The notes under the pieces: model-generated
What the model was told of the DNA's origin: nothing
Database searches by the model: none
Seen by the model: only the letters and a program-made list of their open reading frames with translations
Translations under genes and position numbers: made by a program
In this document: in pieces, positions 50,299-59,459 of the stretch
Layout of the letters: the number at the start of each line of letters is the position of its first letter
How positions within the stretch are numbered: position 1 is the first letter of the stretch
DNA from: JACPFV01 sp038043245
Lineage (GTDB): Bacteria > Pseudomonadota > Gammaproteobacteria > Nevskiales > Nevskiaceae
DNA: 64,000 nt
Reading direction: 5' to 3'
Assembly: GCA_038043245.1 (NCBI GenBank)
Contig: JBBTCH010000001.1
Span: 124,001-188,000, forward strand

Positions 50299-50756
50299 TT
50301 CGCCTGGAGTTGGCCGACGCTGCGGCCACCGAGCGGCTGGGGCAGGGCCTCGCACAGGCTTTCGCCAGACGCCGCGGTCTGGTGATGGACCTGGTCGGCG
50401 ACCTGGGTGCTGGCAAAACCACGCTGGCGCGCGGATTGTTGCGTCAGCTCGGGGTCAGTGGCGCGATCCGCAGCCCGACCTTCACCTTGCTGGAGCCCTA
50501 TTCGATCGGTGATTCAACCCTGATCCATCTGGATCTTTATCGGCTGAATCACCCGCGCGAACTGGAAAACCTCGGCCTGCGCGACTATCCGCCTGAACAG
50601 ACTTGGTGGCTGGTGGAATGGCCCGAACGGGGTGCGGGATATCTGCCGCGCGCCGATGTCCGGGTGCGCCTCCAGCACGCGGGTGCGACGCGTATTGCTG
50701 AACTCGAGTCCAATTTTCACGACGAGTTACAGACTGCATGCAAGATGTCACTTTAA
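50295..50756 (+). CDS. tsaE: tRNA threonylcarbamoyladenosine biosynthesis ATPase TsaE
   Basis: A 153-residue P-loop protein. Walker A is G-D-L-G-A-G-K-T-T near residue 36, then S-P-T-F-T-L near 58, H-L-D-L-Y-R-L near 77 and V-E-W-P-E-R near 107. It works with TsaB and TsaD to modify A37 of ANN-reading tRNAs. ATGA overlap with nnr. The N-acetylmuramoyl-L-alanine amidase gene follows after 53 bases, as in many gammaproteobacteria. Confidence 0.95.
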   Translation: MIRLELADAAATERLGQGLAQAFARRRGLVMDLVGDLGAGKTTLARGLLRQLGVSGAIRSPTFTLLEPYSIGDSTLIHLDLYRLNHPRELENLGLRDYPPEQTWWLVEWPERGAGYLPRADVRVRLQHAGATRIAELESNFHDELQTACKMSL

Positions 50757-50809
50757 TTGTGACCTGCATCCCCATTGTTTTATAAGAAGTTTAGTTCTAT
50801 ATTTGAGCC

Positions 50810-52144
50810 ATGCGTGTTCTTGCCTGTCTGGGACTATTGCTTGCGGCGTTGCCGCTGTCGGCGGCCGAGCTGCGGGAAGTGCGCGTCTGGGCCGGTCCGG
50901 AGAGCACCCGCGTGGTGTTCGATCTTGACGCTGAGACCGCGCACAAACTCTACGCGCTTGACGGCCCGGACCGCATCGTCATCGACCTTCCGGGCGTGCA
51001 TCGCGGTGACGGCGTCCACATGCCCGAGGAGGCGCGCGGTCTGCTCCAGCGTGTGCGCAGCGGCATCCAGCCCGATGGGTTACGCGTGGTGCTCGACCTG
51101 ACTGCGGCGGTCAAGCCCAAGAGCTTCGTGCTGCCGCCCAATGCTGAATACGGCTACCGCCTGGTGGTGGATTTGTACGATCCGCAGCCGCCGAAAGAGG
51201 AAGTTGCGCCGGAAGTGGTTGAGCCGCCGAAAACCATCAGCGCCCCCGAGATGAGCGCGCCGCCGGTCATCGCTAAAAAACCGGTTCCGGCCGTGCCTGC
51301 GCCTGTACCCGAGGCGGCTCCACCCGTCTTGGCGAAAGCGCCACCGATCCCATCGACTCCATTGCCTGCGCCACGCAAGCCGATCCAATCGCCGGATGAC
51401 CGGCCCATCGTCGTTGCGGTTGATGCCGGGCATGGTGGCGAAGACCCGGGCGCCCGCGGCAAACGCGGCGTACTGGAGAAAGCAGTCGCGCTGGCGATGG
51501 CGCGCAAGCTCGCCGACAGGATCAACGCCGAGCCGGGTTACAAGGCGGTGCTGACACGCGACGGCGATTACTACGTCAGCCTGCGTCAGCGCATGGCCAA
51601 AGCGCGCCGTGCGCAAGCCGATCTGTTTGTCTCGGTGCATGCCAATTCCAACCGTGACCGCCGCGTCCACGGGACGGCGGTCTATGTGCTGTCTGAGCGC
51701 GGTGCCGATTCCGAACACAACCGCTGGCTGGCCGAAAAGGAAAACGCCTCCGATCTGATCGGCGGCGTCGAGATCCACGACAAGGACGACACTCTGGCCT
51801 CGGTGCTGGTGGATATCTCGCAGGCCTCGGCGATGGAAGCCAGCCTCGATGCCGCCGGCCGCGTGCTGGATTCGATGGGCAAGGTCAACCGTCTGCTCAA
51901 GTCCGAGGTCCAGCAAGCCGCCTTCGTCGTGCTGAAAGCGCCCGACATGCCTTCGATGCTGGTCGAGACCGCTTTCATTTCCAACGAAAAAGAAGAACGT
52001 CAGTTGAGCGACGAGGATTTTCAGGACGAGCTGGTGGACAGCATGCTCGACGGTATCAAGGGCTACTTCGACAGCTATCGTCCGGCGCAGCAGGTGGCGA
52101 CCGGTGAGATTGCGCAGAAATCTTCGGCGCGCGCCGCGCCCTAA
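50810..52144 (+). CDS. N-acetylmuramoyl-L-alanine amidase (AMIN + Amidase_3)
   Basis: A 444-residue exported enzyme. A signal peptide (residues 1-20) is followed by an AMIN domain (about 22-125) that targets the septum, a Pro/Ala-rich linker (about 125-195), and the zinc amidase domain. The amidase domain shows V-A-V-D-A-G-H-G-G-E-D-P-G near 203, S-V-H-A-N near 275, and M-L-V-E-T-A-F-I-S-N near 384. It cleaves the peptide from glycan during cell separation, as AmiB or AmiC does. Its stop overlaps the convergent DUF4105 gene by 4 bases. Confidence 0.93.
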   Translation: MRVLACLGLLLAALPLSAAELREVRVWAGPESTRVVFDLDAETAHKLYALDGPDRIVIDLPGVHRGDGVHMPEEARGLLQRVRSGIQPDGLRVVLDLTAAVKPKSFVLPPNAEYGYRLVVDLYDPQPPKEEVAPEVVEPPKTISAPEMSAPPVIAKKPVPAVPAPVPEAAPPVLAKAPPIPSTPLPAPRKPIQSPDDRPIVVAVDAGHGGEDPGARGKRGVLEKAVALAMARKLADRINAEPGYKAVLTRDGDYYVSLRQRMAKARRAQADLFVSVHANSNRDRRVHGTAVYVLSERGADSEHNRWLAEKENASDLIGGVEIHDKDDTLASVLVDISQASAMEASLDAAGRVLDSMGKVNRLLKSEVQQAAFVVLKAPDMPSMLVETAFISNEKEERQLSDEDFQDELVDSMLDGIKGYFDSYRPAQQVATGEIAQKSSARAAP

Positions 52145-54060
52145 AAGTAGTAGTGAATCAGGACGTCGCTTCCGCTCAGTGAAGCGCCTTGGCTGCGCGC
52201 GTAGTTGAAGCTCGCACGCAACCCCAGTCGTTGCGTCCACTGCCACTGAAACCCGCTGCGCAATAAAGTCTGGCGGTCACCGCCGCCCGCGACCGGCGTC
52301 AGCCACTGCGCTTCGCTCAGGTGTGTCCAATGCCTTGCCCATTGCCATGCAGCGCCGATTCTTGGGCCGAGCGCGATCGAGTGGTGATCGCGCAGAACCG
52401 GGTTGACATCGAGTTGCGCCTCGCCATAGACGAAAAGCTGCAGATTCTGCGCAGGTGCGAAAGTGATGCCGCCGCCGCCTTCGCTGTAAAAACCCAGCGA
52501 GCCGAGTGGTTTGGCTGCGAACAGGTCCAGGCCATAACGGCGCCCGCCGAAGCTGGCAAACCACGACCACGGCTTGAAGGCGCGATTCCAAGGCGCGACT
52601 GATTTGACGCCGGCGAGTTTCAGCTCCTGCACGCGCAGGCCGTCGTCATTGAGCAGCAGGCCCAGATCAAAGAATTCGATCTGTCCGCCGGTGAGATAGG
52701 CGCGGGGCGGGTCGAGCAGGTCGTGCAGGGCATCGCGCGAGCGCAACAGCAGCGCAGTGCCGCGGCGGTCGGCGCGCAGGCCGGCGCTGAGGCGGGCGGA
52801 GCCGTGCGCCTGTTCCGGCGAGAATTCAGGTGGCGGCAATGGCACCAGATCGGATTTCTGATGGAGGCGGCTGCGCGCCTGCAGCGCCTGCTGGGCCCGC
52901 GGCAAGCCGATGCCGCGCTCGATCACCTCGTTGCGATAGAGGTAGTAGAGATAGTCATGCGCGGCATCCAGCAATGCGGCCTGACGGGCGATGTCGGCTT
53001 GCGTGAGCACGGCATCATCCAGTTCGGCGTCGCCGGCGGCGTAATCGAGCACCCAGCGGTACTGGGGAGGGGTCAGCTGCGACAGCGAATGCTGCAGGCG
53101 GTTGGCCAGTGCGGCGCGAAACACCGGCGCTCCCAGCAATCCGGCACGCTGCAGCTCGCGGACGGTGTCCAGCGGAATCACGTGCGGATACAGCGGGCGC
53201 GGGAAGGCCTCCAGCAGCCGCAGATCGGGCCGTGCCACATCCAGCAGGCTCAGCAATTGATAGGAACAGTTCTCGTCGAAAAAGTAGTAGTTGAATTCGA
53301 CTTCGCGCATCTCCCACAGGTGCCAAAGCAGGCGTTGCAGCTCATCGGCTGCAAGCAGTAGCGGATATTCCCAGAGGTCGCGGCTTTCGATGCGTGCGTA
53401 TTCATTCACTTTTTCGTAATACGGCGACATCGTGAACACGCCGACATAGCCGCCGGCGATGCCGCGCGCCGCGTAGAGCATGGAACTCTCGGATTCGTCA
53501 TAGACCGCCGCGTAGTTGATGGCGTTGGCCAGCAGTTTCTGCCCCGGCTCGTGGCCGCGGCCTTCCAGACGCATCAGGGTGTGCCCGAACATGCTCGCCG
53601 GACTGCTGATCTCGCTGGAGGCGAAGATCATCGCCAGTGCGGCGGGATCGATCGCCTTGAGCCAGGCTTGATAGCGTTCACAGGCCTGTTCCGGCAGTCG
53701 TTGCGGATCAAAATGCAGCAGGGTCTTCAGCCATTCGTAGCGGGCCTTGACCCGGCACTGCGTCGGCTCGCCGTCGCGCGGCTCTGCGTTGAAGAAGCTG
53801 GCGAGCGTTGCATCGAGTTCAGCAGCCGGGTTGGTTTTACCCTCGGCCGCGATAAAAAAATTCTGTGAATCCACGGTGCTGGTCACGCCGGCCAGCAGCA
53901 GGTTCGGTTGATAGTGCAGCAGGCTGCGCCATTGTGGATGACGATCAAGATGCAGCTCGCGTGCGCGGGATTGCAACTCTGTCAGATAGGCTGATTGCAC
54001 TGACGCCCACGCAGGGGCGGACAGCGTGAACAGCACGACGGCGATGATGAATGGATGCAC
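52141..54060 (-). CDS. DUF4105 (Lnb-like) exported protein
   Basis: A 639-residue protein with a signal peptide (cleavage near A-W-A-S at about residue 19). The DUF4105 or Lnb N-terminal periplasmic domain lies at about residues 130-290, with S-S-P-A-S-M-F-G-H-T-L-M-R near 153 and F-F-D-E-N-C-S-Y-Q-L-L near 258; the His and Cys suggest a papain-like site. The C-terminal part looks like beta strands and may form an outer-membrane barrel ending in Y-Y-F. The function is unknown. The start is GTG 54060, directly behind a terminator hairpin and without a visible ribosome-binding site. Confidence 0.82.
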   Translation of the reverse strand: MHPFIIAVVLFTLSAPAWASVQSAYLTELQSRARELHLDRHPQWRSLLHYQPNLLLAGVTSTVDSQNFFIAAEGKTNPAAELDATLASFFNAEPRDGEPTQCRVKARYEWLKTLLHFDPQRLPEQACERYQAWLKAIDPAALAMIFASSEISSPASMFGHTLMRLEGRGHEPGQKLLANAINYAAVYDESESSMLYAARGIAGGYVGVFTMSPYYEKVNEYARIESRDLWEYPLLLAADELQRLLWHLWEMREVEFNYYFFDENCSYQLLSLLDVARPDLRLLEAFPRPLYPHVIPLDTVRELQRAGLLGAPVFRAALANRLQHSLSQLTPPQYRWVLDYAAGDAELDDAVLTQADIARQAALLDAAHDYLYYLYRNEVIERGIGLPRAQQALQARSRLHQKSDLVPLPPPEFSPEQAHGSARLSAGLRADRRGTALLLRSRDALHDLLDPPRAYLTGGQIEFFDLGLLLNDDGLRVQELKLAGVKSVAPWNRAFKPWSWFASFGGRRYGLDLFAAKPLGSLGFYSEGGGGITFAPAQNLQLFVYGEAQLDVNPVLRDHHSIALGPRIGAAWQWARHWTHLSEAQWLTPVAGGGDRQTLLRSGFQWQWTQRLGLRASFNYARSQGASLSGSDVLIHYYF

Positions 54061-54062
54061 AA

Positions 54063-54089
54063 ATAAAAACGGCGGCCTTGCGGCCGCCG
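54063..54089 (-). terminator. Rho-independent terminator after the DUF3015 gene
   Basis: On the minus strand CGGCGGCC-GCAA-GGCCGCCG is followed by T5-A-T3. It ends leftward transcription of the DUF3015 gene three bases before the GTG of the DUF4105 gene. Confidence 0.8.
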
Positions 54090-54106
54090 CAGGAGGTCAA
54101 GAAGCC

Positions 54107-54589
54107 TTAAGCCGCGTAGCGCGCCAGCTTGGCGTCTTTCGCCATCAGTTCGCGTACCGAAGTGACGACTTCGCCGGCGGTGACGTCCGCGCGCACGAAG
54201 ATCGAGCCGTAATGCGCCTGCGTCAGGCGGTAGAACGCGCCACGATCGGCTTCAGCGACACCGTAGAGCGTAGCCAGGGTCGTCAGGGCTTCGCCTTCGC
54301 CGCGCGCCATGTCGGCCGACAGTGCGTCAATGTTGCCGCTGGCAAAGCGAACCAGGTCGGTATTGGCGGTGATGGTGCCGTTCTTGCCGCAGCCCGCAGT
54401 GCCGGAGGTGATGCCGAAGGTCTGGTTGCCGAAGCTGCCGTTGGTGAAGCTCGCCAGCATCTTGAAGAACACGCCACTGTTGCCCTGCCAGATCTGCGTT
54501 CCCCAGCCGCAACCGACATCGTTATCTGCGTAGCTGGCTCCCATCGGCGCCAGTGAAAGAGCGACCACCGCGATTAACTTCTTGTTCAT
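54107..54589 (-). CDS. DUF3015 family exported protein
   Basis: A 160-residue protein with a signal peptide (M-N-K-K-L-I-A-V-V-A-L-S, cleavage near A-S-Y-A-D at about 22). It has a glycine-rich start, C-G-W-G-T-Q-I-W, a Q-T-F-G-I-T-S-G-T-A-G-C-G motif near 63, and a helical C-terminus. The two cysteines may form a disulfide. Members are periplasmic and of unknown function. ATG 54589 was chosen because it gives a standard signal peptide. Confidence 0.85.
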   Translation of the reverse strand: MNKKLIAVVALSLAPMGASYADNDVGCGWGTQIWQGNSGVFFKMLASFTNGSFGNQTFGITSGTAGCGKNGTITANTDLVRFASGNIDALSADMARGEGEALTTLATLYGVAEADRGAFYRLTQAHYGSIFVRADVTAGEVVTSVRELMAKDAKLARYAA

Positions 54590-54692
54590 GCGTCCGTCTC
54601 CATTTGGTTTATGAGTGAAACATCCCAAAACTCAGACCGCAGATTCAACATACCCGATGCCGCGACCTAACGGAAGGCTTTAAAGTCCGCGG

Positions 54693-56459
54693 ATGCCTAT
54701 CAAAATTCTGGCCGACCAGCTCATCAGCCAGATTGCTGCGGGTGAAGTCGTGGAGCGGCCCGCTTCGGTGGTCAAGGAACTGGTCGAGAACAGTCTGGAC
54801 GCCGGCGCACGGCAGATCGAGGTGGATATCGGGCAGGGCGGCCTGGCCCTGATCCGTGTGCGCGACGACGGTGCAGGCATCGCGCGCGGCGAGCTGCCGC
54901 TGGCAGTTCAGCGCCACGCCACCAGCAAGATCGCCAGTCTGGGGGATCTGGAGCGGGTCGCCAGCCTGGGTTTTCGCGGTGAGGCCTTGCCCAGCATTCT
55001 CTCGGTCTCGCGTTTTTCGCTGACTTCGCGTACGGCGGCGGATGAGCACGCCTGGCGCGTGGCCGGAGACGGGCTGCTGGCGAGTCCGAAGCCCGAGCCG
55101 GCTGCGTACCCGCAAGGCACGACGATCGAAGTGCGCGACCTGTTTTTCAATACGCCGGCGCGACGCAAGTTCATGCGCGCTGACAGCACCGAATTCCGGC
55201 ACATCAACCAGCTGCTCGGGCGGATCGCCCTGGCGCGCTACGACGTGGCGTTCCGGCTGACGCATAACGATCGCAGGGTGCTGGACCTGCCCGCGGTCAG
55301 CGATGCCGCGCGCGAGCGGCGGATCGCCGAGCTGACGGATGCGGAATTTCTGGGCAACGCGCTTTATCTGGACGAAACCCGACAGGGTTTCAGGCTATGG
55401 GGTTGGATCGCGCTGCCGAGTTTTTCGCGGCCGCTGGCCGATTTGCAGCATCTCTACGTCAATGGCCGCATGGTGCGTGACAAGCTGCTCGCACATGCCT
55501 TGCGCCGGGCCTACGCCGACGTGCTGCACGGCACCCGCTTCCCGGCCTACGTGCTGTACCTGGAACTGGACCCGGCAGCGGTCGACGTGAACGTGCATCC
55601 GGCCAAAGCCGAAGTGCGGTTTCGTGAATCCTCAAAAATTCACGACTTTCTGTTCGGCGCGGTGCATCAGGCGATCCGTCGCGTACGGCCCGACCCGGCG
55701 CAGCACCATCAGGTGAGTTTTGCGTCGCCGGTGGCCGCGCAGCAGGCAAAAATCCCTTACGAGACTGCCGCCCGCCCGCAGTTCTTTTCACTTTCAGAAG
55801 CTGCGACACCGAAATACCGTGATGCTGAATCTGCATCGCCCTTTGGGTCTGCGATGGCCCCAGGCAGCCAAAAACTGGGTCAGGCGATCGGGCAGCTGTT
55901 GGGCGTCTACATCGTCGCGCAGAACGAAAACGGACTGGTGCTGGTGGACATGCATGCCGCGCATGAGCGGGTTTTGTATGAGCGCTTCAAAAAACAGCTG
56001 ACGGAGGGCGGCGTGCCTGCGCAGAATCTGCTGATGCCGTTCACCGTCAGTGTCGCGGAAGACGAAGCGGACGAAGCGGAGCGCCGGCAAGCGGAGCTGA
56101 GCCGGTTTGGTTTCGTGCTCGACCGCAGTGGCCCGCAGACTTTGACGGTGCGTGCCTTGCCGCCGCTGCTGGCGGGCGAAGATATTGTCTCGCTGCTGCG
56201 CGACTGGCTCGGCGGTGTGACCGAGCGACAAGGCGCCGCCCATTTCAGCGAGCCGCTCGACGCCCAGCATCGCGTGCTGGCCGACATGGCCTGCAGGGCG
56301 GCGATCAAGGCGAACCACGCCTTGACCCTGCAGGAAATGGACGCGCTGCTGCGCGACATGGAGCAGACCGAACTGGCGAACCAGTGCAATCACGGTCGGC
56401 CCACCTGGGTACAGGTGGAGATGGCGCAGCTGGACCGCCTCTTTTTAAGAGGGCGCTAG
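54693..56459 (+). CDS. mutL: DNA mismatch repair protein MutL
   Basis: A 588-residue protein. The N-terminal GHKL ATPase has I-A-A-G-E-V-V-E-R-P near residue 13, D-D-G-A-G-I near 56, T-S-K-I near 75, and G-F-R-G-E-A-L near 92. The C-terminal dimerisation domain has G-V-Y-I-V-A-Q-N near 400 and Q-C-N-H-G-R-P-T near 567. It couples MutS recognition to strand excision. No D-Q-H-A-x2-E-R endonuclease motif is present; the matching site reads D-M-H-A-A-H-E-R. The last 4 bases overlap convergent ispA. Confidence 0.95.
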   Translation: MPIKILADQLISQIAAGEVVERPASVVKELVENSLDAGARQIEVDIGQGGLALIRVRDDGAGIARGELPLAVQRHATSKIASLGDLERVASLGFRGEALPSILSVSRFSLTSRTAADEHAWRVAGDGLLASPKPEPAAYPQGTTIEVRDLFFNTPARRKFMRADSTEFRHINQLLGRIALARYDVAFRLTHNDRRVLDLPAVSDAARERRIAELTDAEFLGNALYLDETRQGFRLWGWIALPSFSRPLADLQHLYVNGRMVRDKLLAHALRRAYADVLHGTRFPAYVLYLELDPAAVDVNVHPAKAEVRFRESSKIHDFLFGAVHQAIRRVRPDPAQHHQVSFASPVAAQQAKIPYETAARPQFFSLSEAATPKYRDAESASPFGSAMAPGSQKLGQAIGQLLGVYIVAQNENGLVLVDMHAAHERVLYERFKKQLTEGGVPAQNLLMPFTVSVAEDEADEAERRQAELSRFGFVLDRSGPQTLTVRALPPLLAGEDIVSLLRDWLGGVTERQGAAHFSEPLDAQHRVLADMACRAAIKANHALTLQEMDALLRDMEQTELANQCNHGRPTWVQVEMAQLDRLFLRGR

Positions 56460-57361
56460 TACTTTCTACGCTCGATGTGATCCGCCAGCCATAGCAGCGG
56501 CGCCGCAGATTTCCCGAACAGCTTCAGCGCATCACGCGCTTCCTGAAAAAGCTGGGCTGTGCGCTCACGCGCCGGCTCGAGTCCGAGCAGGGCCGGGAAG
56601 GTGGATTTGTGTTGCGCAAGATCCTTGCCGCCGGTTTTACCGAGCATCTCGGTGTTCACCGTCACATCCAGCACGTCGTCCTGTACCTGGAAGGCGAGGC
56701 CGATTGAATTGCCAAAACGTTCCAGCGCCTTCACCTGTTCAGGCGGGGCTGAGGCCGCGTCGGCGGCCAGTTTGCCGCAGACGCGGATCAGCGCCCCGGT
56801 TTTACGCAGGTGCAGAGACTCCAGATCGGCAAGCGGGATGCTTTTGTTTTCCGAGGCCATGTCCACGGCCTGGCCGCCGACCATGCCGAGTGAGCCGGCG
56901 GCATGCGCAAGGCTGGCGATCATGCGTACGCGCTGGGCGGCAGATAGCGGCGAAGTGTCATCTGCAGCCAGCAGCGAGAACGCCAGGGTTTGCAGGGTGT
57001 CGCCCACCAGGATCGCGATGGCTTCGTCATAGGCCTTGTGCACAGTGGGCCGGCCACGGCGCAGATCGTCGTCGTCCATCGCCGGCAGATCATCGTGGAC
57101 CAATGAATAGGCGTGAATCAGCTCCACGGCGCAGGCGGCGCTATCGAGGTGCGCTGCCGGCACCTTGAGCGTCTCGCCGGTGGCGTAGACCAGCAGCGCG
57201 CGCACGCGCTTGCCGCCTTCACAGGCATAGCGCATCGCCTCGTGCAGGCGCGGCGGATCGGTGCCGGGAGCGGGCAGGCTGCGATCGAACGCCGCCGAGA
57301 CGCGCTGCAAGTAAGCCGGGACGCGCGTACCGAAATCTGCCGAAGCGGAGGCCGGATCCAT
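56456..57361 (-). CDS. ispA: Farnesyl/geranyl diphosphate synthase
   Basis: A 301-residue short-chain prenyltransferase. The first aspartate-rich motif is V-H-D-D-L-P-A-M-D-D-D-D near residue 85 and the second is F-Q-V-Q-D-D-V-L-D near 223. It condenses isopentenyl diphosphate to farnesyl diphosphate, the substrate of the squalene synthase 1 kb away. ATG 57361 gives M-D-P-A-S-A. It is divergent from apt. Confidence 0.93.
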   Translation of the reverse strand: MDPASASADFGTRVPAYLQRVSAAFDRSLPAPGTDPPRLHEAMRYACEGGKRVRALLVYATGETLKVPAAHLDSAACAVELIHAYSLVHDDLPAMDDDDLRRGRPTVHKAYDEAIAILVGDTLQTLAFSLLAADDTSPLSAAQRVRMIASLAHAAGSLGMVGGQAVDMASENKSIPLADLESLHLRKTGALIRVCGKLAADAASAPPEQVKALERFGNSIGLAFQVQDDVLDVTVNTEMLGKTGGKDLAQHKSTFPALLGLEPARERTAQLFQEARDALKLFGKSAAPLLWLADHIERRKY

Positions 57362-57377
57362 GAGAGACGAGAGGGTT

Positions 57378-57935
57378 ATGAGAAAATGGATTTTACCAGT
57401 CGTGGAGGCCCGCTTGCCCATTACTCAGATCAAAGCCCTGATTCGTGACGTGCCAGACTTCCCCAAGCCCGGCATCCTGTTCAAGGACATCACGCCTCTG
57501 CTGGCGGATGCGGGCGGATTCGCACTGGCCATCGAGCAGCTGGCGATACGGGTGCGCCCGCATGCGCCCGCCGCGTTGGTGGCGATCGAGTCACGCGGAT
57601 TTATTTTTGGCGCTGCACTCGCGCAACAGCTGAAGCTGCCGCTGCTGCTGGTGCGCAAGCCCGGCAAGCTGCCGGCCAAAAAAGTGAGCCTGGGCTATCA
57701 GCTGGAATACGGCAGCGACCAGATCGAGATGCACGCCGATGCCGTCATCAAAGGGCAGACGTACGTCATCGTCGACGACGTCATTGCCACGGGTGGCACC
57801 GCCGCAGCGGCCGCGCGGCTGATCGAGATGCAGGGCGGGCGCGTGGCCTGCTGTGCGTTCCTGATCGAGCTGGGCTTCCTCAAGGGGCGCGAGCGTCTGG
57901 CCAACCATACCGTCGCTAGCGTCCTTCAATATTGA
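57378..57935 (+). CDS. apt: Adenine phosphoribosyltransferase
   Basis: A 185-residue enzyme: D-F-P-K-P-G-I-L-F-K-D-I-T-P near residue 25, E-S-R-G-F-I-F-G near 60, R-K-P-G-K-L-P near 82, and the PRPP-binding loop V-I-V-D-D-V-I-A-T-G-G-T near 124. It salvages adenine to AMP. ATG 57378 has GAGGG a few bases upstream; ATG 57360 would overlap the ispA start. Adenine release by nucleoside phosphorylases such as HpnG nearby would feed it, but that link is only suggestive. Confidence 0.93.
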   Translation: MRKWILPVVEARLPITQIKALIRDVPDFPKPGILFKDITPLLADAGGFALAIEQLAIRVRPHAPAALVAIESRGFIFGAALAQQLKLPLLLVRKPGKLPAKKVSLGYQLEYGSDQIEMHADAVIKGQTYVIVDDVIATGGTAAAAARLIEMQGGRVACCAFLIELGFLKGRERLANHTVASVLQY

Positions 57936-57952
57936 TAAGGGACAATAGGCGC

Positions 57953-58366
57953 ATGGATATTTTCGCCGGACTGCCGATTCTGGTTTCTTCGCTGGTCGCC
58001 CTGCTGCTGCTCAACTGGCTGCGCAACGAGCAGCAGTATTTCGAGCAGGACAGCAAGGTCTACCGCGGCAGCGAGCTGACGCCGGTCACCGGCCAGCTGA
58101 CCCGCACCATGCGCTGGCTGCAGCGCATCATCATGGGCGCGTTGATCGTCGCGCCGGTGATCATGCTGTTCTCCGGACAGCTGGACGCACACGGTGTGGC
58201 CGATGCGTTCGATGGCAGTCTGCAGTTCATCGCGCCCTTCACTTCGGCGGTGTTTTCAGCGGCGGTGTTCCGCCTGCTGATCCTCGCCGTCGTCGTGGTC
58301 TATGTCGCGCATACGCGCCTGCTCGGCCGTTTCCGCCCGACGCGCGAACGCAAGGAGCTCTGGTGA
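57953..58366 (+). CDS. Uncharacterised membrane protein
   Basis: A 137-residue protein with three membrane helices: residues about 5-22, 58-76 and 98-122. A charged segment after the first helix reads N-E-Q-Q-Y-F-E-Q-D-S-K-V-Y-R-G. I do not recognise a family. It lies 17 bases after apt and its stop overlaps the GTG of the squalene synthase gene, so it belongs to that transcript and may act at the membrane in hopanoid production or be unrelated. Confidence 0.75.
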   Translation: MDIFAGLPILVSSLVALLLLNWLRNEQQYFEQDSKVYRGSELTPVTGQLTRTMRWLQRIIMGALIVAPVIMLFSGQLDAHGVADAFDGSLQFIAPFTSAVFSAAVFRLLILAVVVVYVAHTRLLGRFRPTRERKELW

Positions 58367-59448
58367 GCGAGTCCCTGCAGGCTGCGCTGAAGTACCAGGA
58401 CGCAATCCTGCCGGGGGTGTCGCGCACCTTTGCGCTGACCATCCCGCAGTTGCCGGGCGATCTGCGCTGCGTCGTCACCAATGCCTATCTGCTGTGCCGC
58501 GCCGCCGACACGATCGAGGACGAGCCGGCCCTGAGTTCCGCCGACAAGCATCGGTTTGAGGAATCCTTTGTCGAGGTGGTGGCCGGACGTTCGGATGCGG
58601 CGGCACTGGCCGCGGAAATTGCACCGAGGCTGTCCGCAGCGACGCTCGAAGCCGAGCGCGAGCTGATGCGCGAATTGCCGCAAGTGATCGCGGTGCTGCG
58701 CAGCCTCAGGCCGGTGCAGCAGCGCGCGATCGAGCGCTGTGTCGCCGTCATGGGGCGCGGCATGCACCGCTTCCAGCAGGGCGCGGGGGTACACGGTCTG
58801 GCGACGCAGGCGGAGATGGACAGCTACTGTTATTACGTCGCCGGCGTCGTCGGCGAGATGCTGACCGATCTGTTCGCCGCGCACGACCCGGAGATTGCGG
58901 CGCAGCATGAAGCGATGATGCGCTTCGCGGTGTCGTTTGGTCAGGGCCTGCAGATGACCAATATTCTCAAGGACCAGTGGGAGGACCGCGCGCGCGGTGC
59001 CTGCTGGCTGCCGCGCGAGGTGTTTGCGCGACACGGCTTGGAGCTGTCCACGCTGCAAGCCGGGCACAACCCTGTCGCCTATGCCGCCGTCCAGAACGAG
59101 CTGATCGGCGTCGCGCATGCGCATCTGCGCAACGCGCTCGAATACACCTTGCTGATCCCGGCGCGCTATGCCGGCATGCGGCGTTTTTGCCTGTGGGCGA
59201 TCGGGCTCGCGGTGCTGACGCTGCGCAATCTCCACGAAACGCCCGGGTTCACAGCCGGCGCGCAGATCAAAGTGTCGCGGGGCGCGGTCGCGCGCACCAT
59301 CATGGTCTGCAACATGTTCGTGCGCAGCAACAATCTGTTGCGACGCGTGTTCAACATCGCCTGGCGCAAACTGCCGCTGACGCCGCTGCCGGTGGACTGG
59401 GGTCACCTGCCCGACACGACCCGCACCGAGCCGCATCCGGCCACCTGA
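58363..59448 (+). CDS. Squalene synthase (squalene/phytoene synthase family)
   Basis: A 361-residue protein. The aspartate-rich motif D-T-I-E-D-E is near residue 49, Y-C-Y-Y-V-A-G-V-V-G near 157, and the second motif N-I-L-K-D-Q-W-E-D near 202, then G-R-x-C-W-L-P-type G-A-C-W-L-P. This layout is closer to one-step squalene synthases than to the HpnC/HpnD pair. It joins two farnesyl diphosphates to squalene. The start is GTG 58363, GTGA overlap with the gene before it. Confidence 0.88.
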   Translation: MSESLQAALKYQDAILPGVSRTFALTIPQLPGDLRCVVTNAYLLCRAADTIEDEPALSSADKHRFEESFVEVVAGRSDAAALAAEIAPRLSAATLEAERELMRELPQVIAVLRSLRPVQQRAIERCVAVMGRGMHRFQQGAGVHGLATQAEMDSYCYYVAGVVGEMLTDLFAAHDPEIAAQHEAMMRFAVSFGQGLQMTNILKDQWEDRARGACWLPREVFARHGLELSTLQAGHNPVAYAAVQNELIGVAHAHLRNALEYTLLIPARYAGMRRFCLWAIGLAVLTLRNLHETPGFTAGAQIKVSRGAVARTIMVCNMFVRSNNLLRRVFNIAWRKLPLTPLPVDWGHLPDTTRTEPHPAT

Positions 59449-59459
59449 GGTTCTTCAGC

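Noticed and set aside
58977..59459. 160-residue extension upstream of squalene-hopene cyclase
   Set aside because: It is the wrong frame of the squalene synthase gene; the cyclase family begins near ATG 59460.
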